This document shows, one piece after another, positions 34,398 through 42,760 of a stretch of DNA of 64,000 nt (its first letter is position 1; each line of letters starts with the position of its first letter). Made by a program: the position numbers and the translations under genes. Under the pieces are notes generated by a model. It was not told the DNA's origin and did not search any database. It saw nothing but the letters and a program-made list of their open reading frames with translations. Source of the stretch: Methanospirillum lacunae (lineage in GTDB: Archaea > Halobacteriota > Methanomicrobia > Methanomicrobiales > Methanospirillaceae). Where the stretch lies: NCBI RefSeq assembly GCF_046195335.1, contig NZ_CP176093.1. One strand, given 5' to 3'.

Positions 34398-35885
34398 ATG
34401 AAGCGTGCACTGCTCTCAGTCTGGAACAAGGATGGGATCATCGATCTCGCAAAGGCACTTGCAGAGGCCGGGATTGAGATCCTGAGTTCAGGTGGGACGG
34501 CAAAGACACTGGAGAAGGAAGGCATTCCAATTATTGAAGTCTCTGATTACACCGGCCATCCGGAGATGATGGACGGCAGGGTCAAGACGCTCCATCCCAG
34601 GATTCACGGGGGACTCCTGGGAAGGCGGGGAAAAGATGAGGCAGAGATGGCGAAGAATAATATCCAGCCGATTGATCTCCTCGTTGTAAACCTCTATCCG
34701 TTTGAAGAGATGGCAAAACAGGCACTACCTCTTGATGAACTTATTGAGTTTATTGATATCGGCGGACCTGCCATGATCCGGGCTGCTGCCAAGAACTTCA
34801 AGGATGTTGTGGTAGTAACTGATCCATCAGATTATCCTGATCTCATATCAGCAATAAAAAGTGGAACTCAATTTGGATATGAGCAGCGTCTTGCCCTCGC
34901 ATGTAAGGTTTTCACAAAGATGGCTGCATATGACGGTGCCATATCCAACTACCTCCAGAGTCTAGAGGGTACATTCCCTGATACCCTGTCAGTACAGTAC
35001 AGAAACGGGAGACTGCTCAGATACGGTGAAAACCCGCACCAGGAGGCTGCCGTATATGGTGAGTCAGGTATTGCAGGGGCAGTCCCGGTTCAGGGAAAGG
35101 CGATGTCATACAACAACTACCTTGACCTGGACGCAGCTGTCTCACTGCTCAGGGAATTTTCAGAAACTGCAGCAGTTATAGTAAAACATAACAATCCCTG
35201 TGGGGTTGCAACCGGGAAAGATGTCTGTGCTGCCTACATCGCTGCCCGTGATTTAGATCCTGTGTCAGCATATGGAGGTATCGTTGCTGTCAACCGGGAG
35301 GTTGGGGAAGACCTTGCCAAAGAGATTGCATCAACATTTATCGAGGTCCTTATAGCACCATCATATTCACCAGGAGCACTTCCCATTCTTGCAAAGAAAG
35401 AGAACATGAGGGTTCTCACGCTCCCTGAACCGGTGGAGAAGACCGAGATCAGGACGATCGACGGGGGAGCCCTTGTACAGCGGAACACCAGTTTCAGAGA
35501 AGACTGGGTTGTTGTTTCAGACCGGGATCCAACCGCAGCAGAAGAAGCGGCCATGCACCTTGCCATGAAGGTCTGCAAACACACAAAGAGCAATGCCATT
35601 GTCTTTGCTGACGGGACGAAAGCAATTGGTATCGGAGCAGGTCAGATGAACAGGGTCGATTCAGCCCGCATCGCGGTATCAAGATCGCTCTCTCCGCTCA
35701 AAGGCACAGCAGTTGCATCTGATGCGTTTCTCCCGTTCCCTGACACATTGCAGGTTGCAGCAGAAGCAGGAGCTACAGCTCTTATCCAGCCGGGTGGATC
35801 CATTAGGGATGACCTGGTAATCGCTGAAGCCAACCGGCTCAACATCGCAATGGTTTTTACCGGAGTCAGATATTTCAGACATTGA
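34398..35885 (+). CDS. purH: Bifunctional AICAR formyltransferase/IMP cyclohydrolase
   Basis: 495 residues catalysing the last two steps of IMP synthesis. The N-terminal MGS-like cyclohydrolase domain (about 1-190) has SVWNKDGIIDLAKAL, SSGGTAKTLE and GGLLGRRG. The C-terminal formyltransferase domain has the catalytic KHNNPCG motif and ends GGSIRDDLVIAEAN. Length is slightly under that of E. coli PurH. Many archaea use PurP and PurO instead, so this is a bacterial-type choice. The companion purN is at 47633-48280. It is followed by a T9 terminator. Confidence 0.95.
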   Translation: MKRALLSVWNKDGIIDLAKALAEAGIEILSSGGTAKTLEKEGIPIIEVSDYTGHPEMMDGRVKTLHPRIHGGLLGRRGKDEAEMAKNNIQPIDLLVVNLYPFEEMAKQALPLDELIEFIDIGGPAMIRAAAKNFKDVVVVTDPSDYPDLISAIKSGTQFGYEQRLALACKVFTKMAAYDGAISNYLQSLEGTFPDTLSVQYRNGRLLRYGENPHQEAAVYGESGIAGAVPVQGKAMSYNNYLDLDAAVSLLREFSETAAVIVKHNNPCGVATGKDVCAAYIAARDLDPVSAYGGIVAVNREVGEDLAKEIASTFIEVLIAPSYSPGALPILAKKENMRVLTLPEPVEKTEIRTIDGGALVQRNTSFREDWVVVSDRDPTAAEEAAMHLAMKVCKHTKSNAIVFADGTKAIGIGAGQMNRVDSARIAVSRSLSPLKGTAVASDAFLPFPDTLQVAAEAGATALIQPGGSIRDDLVIAEANRLNIAMVFTGVRYFRH

Positions 35886-35899
35886 AGGGTTAACTAATA

Positions 35900-35908
35900 T
35901 TTTTTTTT
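35900..35908 (+). terminator. T9 terminator after purH
   Basis: Nine consecutive T residues 15 bases after the purH stop codon, with no hairpin needed for archaeal termination. It separates purH from hxlB. Confidence 0.55.
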
Positions 35909-35962
35909 AAATGCTGCGCTCCGTCATTTATATGTGGAGCCCGAAAGCATCTTTATTCACTC

Positions 35963-36577
35963 ATGGAGTCGTGTATCCCGCTGCAGGACCTGATGCTCAC
36001 CATGATCTCCCGAATTGAGGAGGTCGCAAAATCAGTTGATCAGCGCCAGGTAGAGTGTTTTCTCACCGAGATAAACCGGGCAGAACGAATTTTTGTGCTT
36101 GGTGCAGGCAGATCGGGGTTTGTCGCAAAGTCATTCGGGATGCGCCTCATGCACCTGGGTATGATCGCATATGTTGTCGGAGAAACGGTTACACCTGCAT
36201 TTCATAAAGGTGACACTCTGGTTGCATTTTCAGGATCAGGAAAGACAAAGTCTGTGCTTGAGGCATGCCAGACAACACAGCAGATTGGAGGAACAATATG
36301 CCTGATCACCGGGACCAGGAGTTCCCCGATGGCTGATCTAGCCACCTGTGTCGTACATCTCCAGACCGATGAAGAGAGTGTCCATACCGGTTCAGACCAT
36401 TTTGATCTTCGTCAGCTCAAAGGAGAACACCGGTCAATGTCGCAACCATCAACACCACTCGGCACTCTCTTTGAGACATCAGCAATGATATTTGCAGATT
36501 CAATTGTATCTGCGCTTATCGAACTGAAAAACTGCAGTATCGATGATATCATTCACCGGTACTCTAATATGCAGTAA
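35963..36577 (+). CDS. hxlB: 6-phospho-3-hexuloisomerase
   Basis: 204 residues with a SIS sugar-isomerase fold. Characteristic are FVLGAGRSGFVAKSFGMRLMH, the loop VAFSGSGKTKSVLE that binds the sugar phosphate, and an HLQTDEESVHTG region. The enzyme interconverts hexulose-6-phosphate and fructose-6-phosphate, in archaea mostly run toward ribulose-5-phosphate and formaldehyde. Its partner hexulose-phosphate synthase is not in this window; in many methanogens it is a fae-hps fusion elsewhere. It is flanked by terminators, so transcribed alone or with the PsiE-like gene. Confidence 0.9.
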   Translation: MESCIPLQDLMLTMISRIEEVAKSVDQRQVECFLTEINRAERIFVLGAGRSGFVAKSFGMRLMHLGMIAYVVGETVTPAFHKGDTLVAFSGSGKTKSVLEACQTTQQIGGTICLITGTRSSPMADLATCVVHLQTDEESVHTGSDHFDLRQLKGEHRSMSQPSTPLGTLFETSAMIFADSIVSALIELKNCSIDDIIHRYSNMQ

Positions 36578-36587
36578 CAACCACAGA

Positions 36588-36594
36588 TTTTTTT
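36588..36594 (+). terminator. T7 terminator after hxlB
   Basis: Seven T residues 11 bases after the hxlB stop codon, likely to end its transcript before the PsiE-like gene. Confidence 0.4.
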
Positions 36595-36618
36595 ATTCTG
36601 GCAGATCTTATACGGTGT

Positions 36619-37062
36619 ATGAGTGACAGCCTTGCAGAACAGACCGCACCGGTAATCAGAGTAATGACTGCCGTGCCGGTTCTGATTTACATCGTTCTTG
36701 CGTTATTTCTCACAATTGTGGCACTGATATCACTCGGGATTACCCTGTTGGAGATAATCTCTCTGTTTACACTTCAGAACTGGGACGACGGTATCATCCA
36801 GGTGATTTATTCGATCCTGCTCACTGTCATTATCATCGAACTGTTTGAGACGGTGATTGTGTACCTGAAGACCAAACGGGTTCCGGTACGAGCTATCCTG
36901 ATTGCCGGGCTTACAGCTATGATCAGGCATGTGATCATCTTTAACATTTCAGTCGCCCAGCCAATCGAGATCATCGGCCCTGCGGTCATGCTTGCAGTTC
37001 TTATTGCAGGTGTGTACCTGCTCAGGGAAGATATCGATACAGGAAATATCAGAATAAATTAA
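36619..37062 (+). CDS. PsiE-like membrane protein
   Basis: 147 residues with four predicted membrane helices: VPVLIYIVLALFLTIVALIS, IIQVIYSILLTVIIIELFE, IRHVIIFNISVAQ and IIGPAVMLAVLIAGVYLL. The layout, length and the ELFETVIVYLKTKRVPVRAILI segment match the phosphate-starvation-inducible PsiE family, whose biochemical function is unknown. It is convergent with the methyltransferase at 37071, with 8 bases between the genes. Confidence 0.75.
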   Translation: MSDSLAEQTAPVIRVMTAVPVLIYIVLALFLTIVALISLGITLLEIISLFTLQNWDDGIIQVIYSILLTVIIIELFETVIVYLKTKRVPVRAILIAGLTAMIRHVIIFNISVAQPIEIIGPAVMLAVLIAGVYLLREDIDTGNIRIN

Positions 37063-37070
37063 GTTGGTTC

Positions 37071-37649
37071 TCAGCATCTGGTGAGCCTGAGTATCAATAG
37101 GATCTCTCCCCCTTCAACTCTCTCTTCTGCAACAGGGGTGCTCACAAACCCATTTTTCCTGACCAGGTCTTCAACCTCTTCAGGTCCGGTAAGTGAAGAG
37201 ATCAAAAGAAGGACCCGGCCTTCAGAAGAGAGGAGAGACGGAATCTCCTGAAGAAACCTGATTATAACATCCCTGCCAGAAGGACCACCATCAAGAGCGA
37301 GTTCAAGCCAGTCATCGATCCGCTCTGAGGGATCAGTGGGGAGATATGGCGGATTGAAGAGGATCAGATCAAAAGGGCCTCGGAGACCGGCTGCAAGGTT
37401 AGTCCTGACAACCGGAACCCCGGAAGCATATGCGATAGTGGCTGCATGAGGGTTTTTATCTGTTGCAACAAGCAGTTGGCAGGATGAAAGAAGCCCTGAT
37501 GAGACATATCCTGAACCCACTCCGATCTCAAGCACCCGGTCAGACGGTTTGACCTCACTCTTCGCTGTCTTAAGAAGGAGAAACGAATCTTCGGCAGGCT
37601 GATACACCTGATTGGGATCAGCGTGAAAGGAGGTTTGAGATCGTTGCAT
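37071..37649 (-). CDS. HemK2/Mtq2-type class I methyltransferase
   Basis: 192 residues. The SAM-binding motif I is VLEIGVGSGYVSSGL, and the catalytic NPPY occurs in ILFNPPYLPTDP, the mark of methyltransferases that modify Gln of release factors (HemK/PrmC/Mtq2) or related targets. The N-terminal VYQPAEDSFLLL is typical of the archaeal-eukaryal Mtq2 branch, which with Trm112 methylates aRF1/eRF1. The ATG at 37649 was chosen because upstream codons lie inside rsmA; it still overlaps rsmA by 32 bases. It is the last gene of the long translation-related convoy. Confidence 0.87.
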   Translation of the reverse strand: MQRSQTSFHADPNQVYQPAEDSFLLLKTAKSEVKPSDRVLEIGVGSGYVSSGLLSSCQLLVATDKNPHAATIAYASGVPVVRTNLAAGLRGPFDLILFNPPYLPTDPSERIDDWLELALDGGPSGRDVIIRFLQEIPSLLSSEGRVLLLISSLTGPEEVEDLVRKNGFVSTPVAEERVEGGEILLILRLTRC

Positions 37650-38388
37650 AATCTTCCAGATAGAGTGCTTCAGGCCGCGAGGAGAGGATGGCAGGATCCA
37701 GTTCTGACAGCAGGGTGGCAACCGGTTCTGTTCCAAAGATGTTACCTGCATTTTTCAGAATACTCCGGACAGTCTTTCTCCGGCCTGCATACAGGATCTT
37801 CACAACTTCTGCATATACAGCCCTGTCATCAATTGGGAAGAATGGTGGGCGTGGCTCTATCCAGACAACCGTTGAGTACACAGCAGGAGGAGGTGAAAAC
37901 GCACCAGGAGGGAGATCAAAACACCGGCTTACACGGGCAAAGGTCTGCACCATCACCGAGAGCCTGCCACAGTCCCGGGTTCCGATGTCAGCAAGCATCC
38001 GGTCTGCAAACTCTTTCTGGTACATGAGAACAGCAGCCTCAAACCCGATATCAAGCAGGCGGAATGTAATCTTTGATGAGGCAGAATAGGGAAGATTGGC
38101 AACAATGATATCAAACTGAGGGATATCGACCCTGGTTGCATCACCATGAATCAGCGTAAGAGAGCCTGATTCTATAGCATCTGAAAATTCCTGTTTTAAA
38201 AAAGCAACCAGATTCTCATCTAGTTCTACTGCGATAACCCTGGCACCCCTTGTAAGGAGAGCCCGGGTCAGCACGCCTCTGCCAGGTCCTATCTCAAGAA
38301 CCCGACGGTCAGCAATATCAAGAACTGATGCAATCCGCTCTACCGCATTACGGTCAGATAGGAAGTGCTGATCCCGGTACGCACTCAT
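37618..38388 (-). CDS. rsmA: 16S rRNA dimethyladenosine transferase
   Basis: 256 residues of the KsgA/Dim1 family, which dimethylates two adjacent adenosines in the 3' helix 45 of 16S rRNA. Motifs: DQHFLSDRNAVERI, VLEIGPGRGVLTRALL, and the catalytic VANLPYSASSKI. The substrate-binding helix MYQKEFADRM and the C-terminal KTVRSILKNAG are typical. Its length fits the archaeal branch. It overlaps the DUF655 gene by 4 bases upstream and the Mtq2-like gene by 32 bases downstream. Confidence 0.95.
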   Translation of the reverse strand: MSAYRDQHFLSDRNAVERIASVLDIADRRVLEIGPGRGVLTRALLTRGARVIAVELDENLVAFLKQEFSDAIESGSLTLIHGDATRVDIPQFDIIVANLPYSASSKITFRLLDIGFEAAVLMYQKEFADRMLADIGTRDCGRLSVMVQTFARVSRCFDLPPGAFSPPPAVYSTVVWIEPRPPFFPIDDRAVYAEVVKILYAGRRKTVRSILKNAGNIFGTEPVATLLSELDPAILSSRPEALYLEDYATISNLLSR

Positions 38389-38957
38389 CGCGAGGTGAAG
38401 AGGTGATACTTCACCGTCTGATCCTGAAGTTCTTCTAAAATCCTGTTAAGGATCATCTTTTCAGGATGTGGCAGGGATTTAATCCGTGCTGATATATCAG
38501 CAAAACTTTCGAACGGTTTCTTTTCCCTGGCCTCGATGATCTCCCACATCAGTTTCTTCCCGATACCGGGAAGAAGATGGAGCATGTGAAGTTTTGGGGT
38601 GATTGAGATTGATTTGTTGTAGAACTCAACATACTCGCTCTCCCGTTGCTTGACAATCTTCTCGATGACAAAGGGAAGCTCGGATAGTGCCCCGTTGGTC
38701 AGTTCATGGTACCCGATCCGGCGCTTAACCCGTTCGATCTTCTCTCTCTCACCGCTCCCGATGTAGATCAACTCGCCGATCTCAACATTGAGGGATTTTG
38801 GAATAAGTTCAAGAAGTTTGAACTGTTCCACACCCATTGCCTGAACAACCGGCTCGCGTTTATATATGGGGCGAGGGTCATCAGGATATCCTTTGGGAAG
38901 AACATCCAGGATGACAGCGTTAACCTCCTTCTTCTCAGCTCGCTCAGTCTTCATCAT
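38385..38957 (-). CDS. DUF655 family RNA-binding protein
   Basis: 190 residues of the archaeal DUF655 family. An N-terminal OB-like domain (NAVILDVLPKGYPDDPRP, ELIYIGSGEREKIERVKRRI) is followed by helix-hairpin-helix motifs (HLLPGIGKKLMWEIIEAR, SFADISARIKSLPHP) that bind nucleic acid. In archaea it is almost always found between rpoF and rsmA, as here, which suggests a role in rRNA maturation or transcription-translation coupling. A second Met directly follows the first. The function is not established experimentally as far as I know. Confidence 0.88.
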   Translation of the reverse strand: MMKTERAEKKEVNAVILDVLPKGYPDDPRPIYKREPVVQAMGVEQFKLLELIPKSLNVEIGELIYIGSGEREKIERVKRRIGYHELTNGALSELPFVIEKIVKQRESEYVEFYNKSISITPKLHMLHLLPGIGKKLMWEIIEAREKKPFESFADISARIKSLPHPEKMILNRILEELQDQTVKYHLFTSR

Positions 38958-38965
38958 GAGCGCAC

Positions 38966-39319
38966 CTAGTTGAAATGAGTAATAACGAGATCTATGATCT
39001 GATCGAGTTCCTCGGTTGTATGAGCAAACTTATCCCTGCCGAAGACGGCTCTGACCTCATCCCTGGTCCTGGGCATTGTGTTTGCGATCCGAAGTGCCAC
39101 GTCAGGTTTAACCTTCTCAACCTGGAGCAGTGCCTCAACAAGACTGCGGGACTTCGCTGCAGAGGTCCGGGCGATCTGGTTGGCATGTTCGATGCTCCTG
39201 CGGAGCTCATACGACATCTCTTTTCCTTTTTCAAGACGAACTGCCTCAACATTGAGGAGTTCTTCTTTCAATTCAGGAACAGTGATCGCATTTTCTTCAA
39301 TAATTCCTTTGATCTTCAT
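38966..39319 (-). CDS. rpoF: DNA-directed RNA polymerase subunit F (Rpb4-like)
   Basis: 117 residues, the archaeal counterpart of Rpb4, which with RpoE (Rpb7) forms the polymerase stalk. The N-terminal part (ITVPELKEELLNVEAVR) contacts RpoE; the HRDC-like C-terminal helices include VKPDVALRIANTMPRTRDEV, a hallmark of the family. It lies 20 bases downstream of rpl21e and 8 bases upstream of the DUF655 gene. Confidence 0.93.
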   Translation of the reverse strand: MKIKGIIEENAITVPELKEELLNVEAVRLEKGKEMSYELRRSIEHANQIARTSAAKSRSLVEALLQVEKVKPDVALRIANTMPRTRDEVRAVFGRDKFAHTTEELDQIIDLVITHFN

Positions 39320-39339
39320 GCCAACCGACCTTTCTACCG

Positions 39340-39633
39340 TTAGTACTGTTGCGCCTTGAGGTGCTGGGGACGTGAGATAATTGTCTTCATCTTATTGCCG
39401 TCGTAGATCTCTACGAGCCATGCACGGCCTCTGCGACCAACGACTGAACCGGTCTTTCCGTGGAAGCGTGCATGAGGCATTCCTTTCTGAATGCTTGGCT
39501 CACAAACGATGTGAACCTTCTGTCCCATATCAAACTCCTGGATGACAGTGGTGATCGGCAGAACGCCGCGCTTTCTCAGATCTTTCTTAAACTTATACCG
39601 GGTCTTCTTCCTCGGTCCATTGTGAAGTGCCAT
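39340..39633 (-). CDS. rpl21e: 50S ribosomal protein L21e
   Basis: 97 residues. Matches the family throughout: a basic N-terminus (HNGPRKKTRYKFKKDLRKRG), then VHIVCEPSIQKGMPHARFHGKT and GSVVGRRGRAWLVEI. Order pus10-rpl21e-rpoF-DUF655-rsmA is standard in Euryarchaeota. Confidence 0.95.
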   Translation of the reverse strand: MALHNGPRKKTRYKFKKDLRKRGVLPITTVIQEFDMGQKVHIVCEPSIQKGMPHARFHGKTGSVVGRRGRAWLVEIYDGNKMKTIISRPQHLKAQQY

Positions 39634-39643
39634 TTCCGTTCAC

Positions 39644-40867
39644 CTACTCAATTCCCTGCACATCGACAACATCAAGTTGTACGACTCGTGCCGGTGTTCC
39701 CAGGATCTCTGATAGACTGGGCGTAGTCCGCCCCTGGTCACCTGATATTAACTCCTTGATGTACAGACCGGCCTCTCCTGTTACTTCGAACGCGAAGAGG
39801 TTCGCTTCCCGGCCTGTCCATTTGAGCTCAAGGACAACCCTCTCCCGTACCTTGTCTGCCCTCCGGTGGGCAACCCGGGCTGGGGTGCGCTGATGTATCG
39901 TGGCACCCGTCAGCTGTTCTGCGGTTGCAGAGAGGGTTTCTTCGGGGATGGAGCCGTCTATATCGACCAGAATCCTGTATTTTTTATGCCCTTTGTGCGT
40001 CTTAAGGGTTTCCACCTCACCCCGTTCGGTCCACCTGAGGTCTTTTACCCCGACTCTACCGCCTGTTGACTCATTGATCCTCTTTTCAAGGGTGTCAAGG
40101 TCAGCATGTCTTATGCGGGGTTCAGAGATCTCAATGATAAACGGGCGGCCGGATCCGATCATCACTGCATCGATATCTTCACGTCCGGCGCCGTGAAGTG
40201 TTGCTGCCGTGCCCTGGAAGATATCACAAAGCGGACGGCCAATCAGTTCTTCTACAGAATCTGCATACTGTTTGCCAGTCCCGTTGCATACCTCACAACC
40301 TGCGCCCTTGCATGCCCTACAGAACCAGTGAGTCTGCGGAATACCCCTCTCATACTTGAAATACCGGCCGTACAGGAAGACCGGACGGATCTGAACCTCG
40401 GCTACTTCTTCATGAAGGTTGAGGACAACAACCACGTCTGGGTTCTTGAGTTCAACCTGAAGCCCGTTCCTGGCTGATACTGCCTTGCCAACCTCACGGT
40501 TTATCTCTGACTTAAGAGGTTCAGGGTCCTGCAATGTGAGATCGGTCCAGAGCATCTCCTCAGCTTCAGTGATGAGCGGCGGGATCCGTGACCCGATAAG
40601 GAAGGTTTTGCACTCAATCCCTTCAAGAGACGAGATGACCTTCTCTGCCCACTCTGCAGTGTTGTCAAAGAAGTTGTTGCAGATCCAGCAGGGTTCAGAC
40701 GGTGGAGTGTATGGTTCATTTGCTTCAAGTGCGGATGCAATCCGGATTGCACTTCCGCGCATATCATTCGATAAACCATGCGAACGCTTTGCAACGAGGC
40801 GACCGAGACAGTGATCACAGATCTCCCCGTACTCCTGTACTTTGCGGTATAATTCAGTCAGTTCCAT
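39644..40867 (-). CDS. pus10: tRNA pseudouridine(54/55) synthase Pus10
   Basis: 407 residues. Makes pseudouridine at positions 54 and 55 in the T arm of archaeal tRNAs. The N-terminal THUMP-containing part has two Cys pairs for zinc (CDHC and CWIC) plus a later CRACKGAGCEVC cluster. The catalytic domain has GAGREDIDAVMIGSGRPF with the nucleophilic Asp. The C-terminal part ends in LYIKELISGDQGRTTPSL. Its start overlaps the trmY stop by 10 bases; TrmY uses its product as substrate. Confidence 0.93.
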   Translation of the reverse strand: MELTELYRKVQEYGEICDHCLGRLVAKRSHGLSNDMRGSAIRIASALEANEPYTPPSEPCWICNNFFDNTAEWAEKVISSLEGIECKTFLIGSRIPPLITEAEEMLWTDLTLQDPEPLKSEINREVGKAVSARNGLQVELKNPDVVVVLNLHEEVAEVQIRPVFLYGRYFKYERGIPQTHWFCRACKGAGCEVCNGTGKQYADSVEELIGRPLCDIFQGTAATLHGAGREDIDAVMIGSGRPFIIEISEPRIRHADLDTLEKRINESTGGRVGVKDLRWTERGEVETLKTHKGHKKYRILVDIDGSIPEETLSATAEQLTGATIHQRTPARVAHRRADKVRERVVLELKWTGREANLFAFEVTGEAGLYIKELISGDQGRTTPSLSEILGTPARVVQLDVVDVQGIE

Positions 40868-41442
40868 CCAGATCTTCTCCGATCGATCTCATTGTAAAGC
40901 AGAACAATTGCGTGGTCAGCATGGACAACCTGCGGTCCGAGCGAGTACCTGGGCAGATCCTTAATCAGCAGTTCTTCATCTGGTGTGAAGTTCTGATGAT
41001 CAGAGAGGAGAAAGCCTTCAGGGAGCTCGTCAACCTGAACATTCCTGATATCGGTTCCGTGTTCATCAAGTACCCCAAACCGGTGTTCCCCGAGCAGGGT
41101 TTCAAGTCCTGCCTTTCTTACCGAGACACCGGGCGTGACATCCCGAAAGAGACTGCCTGCCGGGATCTCAAGGGCCTTCTTTATGAACGATGCACTGCTC
41201 CGCTCATCTGGACTCAGGCTGCGGACGTTTGCACCCTCAAACCTGACGGTCTTGACTGCTCCGGGGCCGCCTGCCAGGATCAGAAGACAGGAGGCATCCT
41301 CCCGTATCCCATGCGAGAGGAAGAGCGAAGCCTGAACACACCGGCAGAGAAGGTCCATTCTGCCCCCGCTGCTTGGAAGATCGTTCAGGCTGAATGTGCC
41401 GTCATTCTTTGCCTGGTGGCCGATCACCGCAAAAAAGACCAT
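40858..41442 (-). CDS. trmY: tRNA pseudouridine(54) N1-methyltransferase TrmY
   Basis: 194 residues of the SPOUT superfamily. Converts pseudouridine 54 to N1-methylpseudouridine with SAM. Recognised from the N-terminal AVIGHQAKNDGTFSLNDLPS, RMDLLCRCVQASLFLSHGIR, and the SAM-binding end GFLLSDHQNF. It is coupled to pus10 by a 10-base overlap, so the pair carries out two successive steps at one tRNA base. The start ATG lies 4 bases after the srp54 stop. Confidence 0.93.
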   Translation of the reverse strand: MVFFAVIGHQAKNDGTFSLNDLPSSGGRMDLLCRCVQASLFLSHGIREDASCLLILAGGPGAVKTVRFEGANVRSLSPDERSSASFIKKALEIPAGSLFRDVTPGVSVRKAGLETLLGEHRFGVLDEHGTDIRNVQVDELPEGFLLSDHQNFTPDEELLIKDLPRYSLGPQVVHADHAIVLLYNEIDRRRSGWN

Positions 41443-41446
41443 GGGA

Positions 41447-42760
41447 TCAGGAGAAGCGGCCGAACTTCTTCATAAGCCGTTGCATCCCCTTCTCCCCTCC
41501 TTTCAGGTTTTTAAAGGTGCGTTTCATCATCTTGTAGTACTTGATGAGTTCACGCACCTCTTCAAGAGTCGCACCGGCCCCCATGGCAATACGCTGCACA
41601 CGTGAACCGTTCATAACTGTCGGGTCATCCATTTCGGTACTGGTCATCGAGTCCATGATGATCCGGTACCGCTCCATCTTGGTAGACGTGACCTCAATTG
41701 CACCTTCAGGAACCTCCATGCCTCCGAGGGGAAGCATGCTGAGCACCTGCTTCAATGGTCCCATCTTGTTCACTGCTTCAAGCTGTTTGTACATATCCCG
41801 AAGCGTGAACTTGCCTGAAAGCATGGCATTGACATCAATGTCTTCTTCATTGATGCTCTCCTGGACCTTTTCGGCAAGAGCTTTGAGGTCTCCCATACCA
41901 AGAAGGCGGGAGATGAAACTATCAGGATCAAACCATTCAAGATCCTCAATCGTTTCACCGGCACCAACAAAGACGATCCCTGCCCCGGTTTCAGCAACCG
42001 CAGAGAGGGCGCCACCTCCTTTTGCGGTACCATCCATCTTGGTGATGATGACACCATCAATCTGAACCGCTTCGTGGAACCGACGTGCCTGCTCACGTGC
42101 CTGCTGACCAAGTGCTGCATCAAGAACCAGCCACCGGTGAGTGGCATGAGTCATCTCATTGAGATCGATGATCTCCTGGATCAGTTCATCCTCAAGGGCG
42201 TGACGTCCCTGGGTATCAACGATGATGACTTCATCCTTGAGATGCTGCAGACCTTCTGCAACAATCTTCCTGGCATCAGTCTCTTTGGGATTGCCAAAGC
42301 AGTTCACCTGCACTCGGTCACAAAGGGTCTTGATCTGGGTGTAGGCACCGGGCCTGAAGGTATCAGCACAGATAACTCCGACACGAAGACCTTTCTTCTT
42401 GAAGTACCTGGCAATCTTTGCAGTGGTTGTTGTCTTACCAGACCCCTGCAGACCGGCCATCAGGATGGTCTGTCTGCCGAGCTGAACATCAACCTTGCCT
42501 CCGACAAGATGAACCAGTTCCTCATACACGATCTTGAGAACATGTTCCCGTGCAGTGACCCCTTTTGGAGGTTCTTCATCAAGAGAACGTTTCTTGATCG
42601 TCTGGGAGAGCTGCATCACCTGTTTGACATTGACATCTGACTGCAGCAGGGCACGCTGAAGATCCTTGACCAGTTCCTCTACAGCAACCCGGTCAATTAC
42701 CGTTTTTCCGGCGAGTTTCTTCAGCGCATCCTTGAGATTGGTACCGAGGTTTCCAAGCAT
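41447..42760 (-). CDS. srp54: Signal recognition particle protein SRP54
   Basis: 437 residues. GTPase of the signal recognition particle. The N domain (LKDALKKLAGKTVIDR) precedes the G domain with AGLQGSGKTTTTAKIA, VDTQGRHALEDE and ITKMDGTAKGG; the Met-rich M domain follows from about residue 300 (MLSGKFTLRDMYKQLEAVNKMG) and ends in the short basic tail MKKFGRFS. It starts in the ftsY stop codon (TGATG), so the two SRP pathway proteins are co-translated. Confidence 0.96.
   Translation of the reverse strand: MLGNLGTNLKDALKKLAGKTVIDRVAVEELVKDLQRALLQSDVNVKQVMQLSQTIKKRSLDEEPPKGVTAREHVLKIVYEELVHLVGGKVDVQLGRQTILMAGLQGSGKTTTTAKIARYFKKKGLRVGVICADTFRPGAYTQIKTLCDRVQVNCFGNPKETDARKIVAEGLQHLKDEVIIVDTQGRHALEDELIQEIIDLNEMTHATHRWLVLDAALGQQAREQARRFHEAVQIDGVIITKMDGTAKGGGALSAVAETGAGIVFVGAGETIEDLEWFDPDSFISRLLGMGDLKALAEKVQESINEEDIDVNAMLSGKFTLRDMYKQLEAVNKMGPLKQVLSMLPLGGMEVPEGAIEVTSTKMERYRIIMDSMTSTEMDDPTVMNGSRVQRIAMGAGATLEEVRELIKYYKMMKRTFKNLKGGEKGMQRLMKKFGRFS

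Noticed and set aside
37623..38089. Two open frames of about 134 residues opposite rsmA
   Set aside because: Antisense to rsmA, which has all methyltransferase motifs.
40702..41475. 257-residue open frame on the + strand opposite pus10 and trmY
   Set aside because: It lies wholly antisense to two firmly recognised genes, has Cys/Ser-rich composition and no domain.
41541..42065. 174-residue open frame opposite srp54
   Set aside because: Antisense to srp54, composed mostly of Ser, Pro and Arg.
42074..42640. 188-residue open frame opposite srp54
   Set aside because: Shadow frame of the G domain of SRP54; no recognisable motif.
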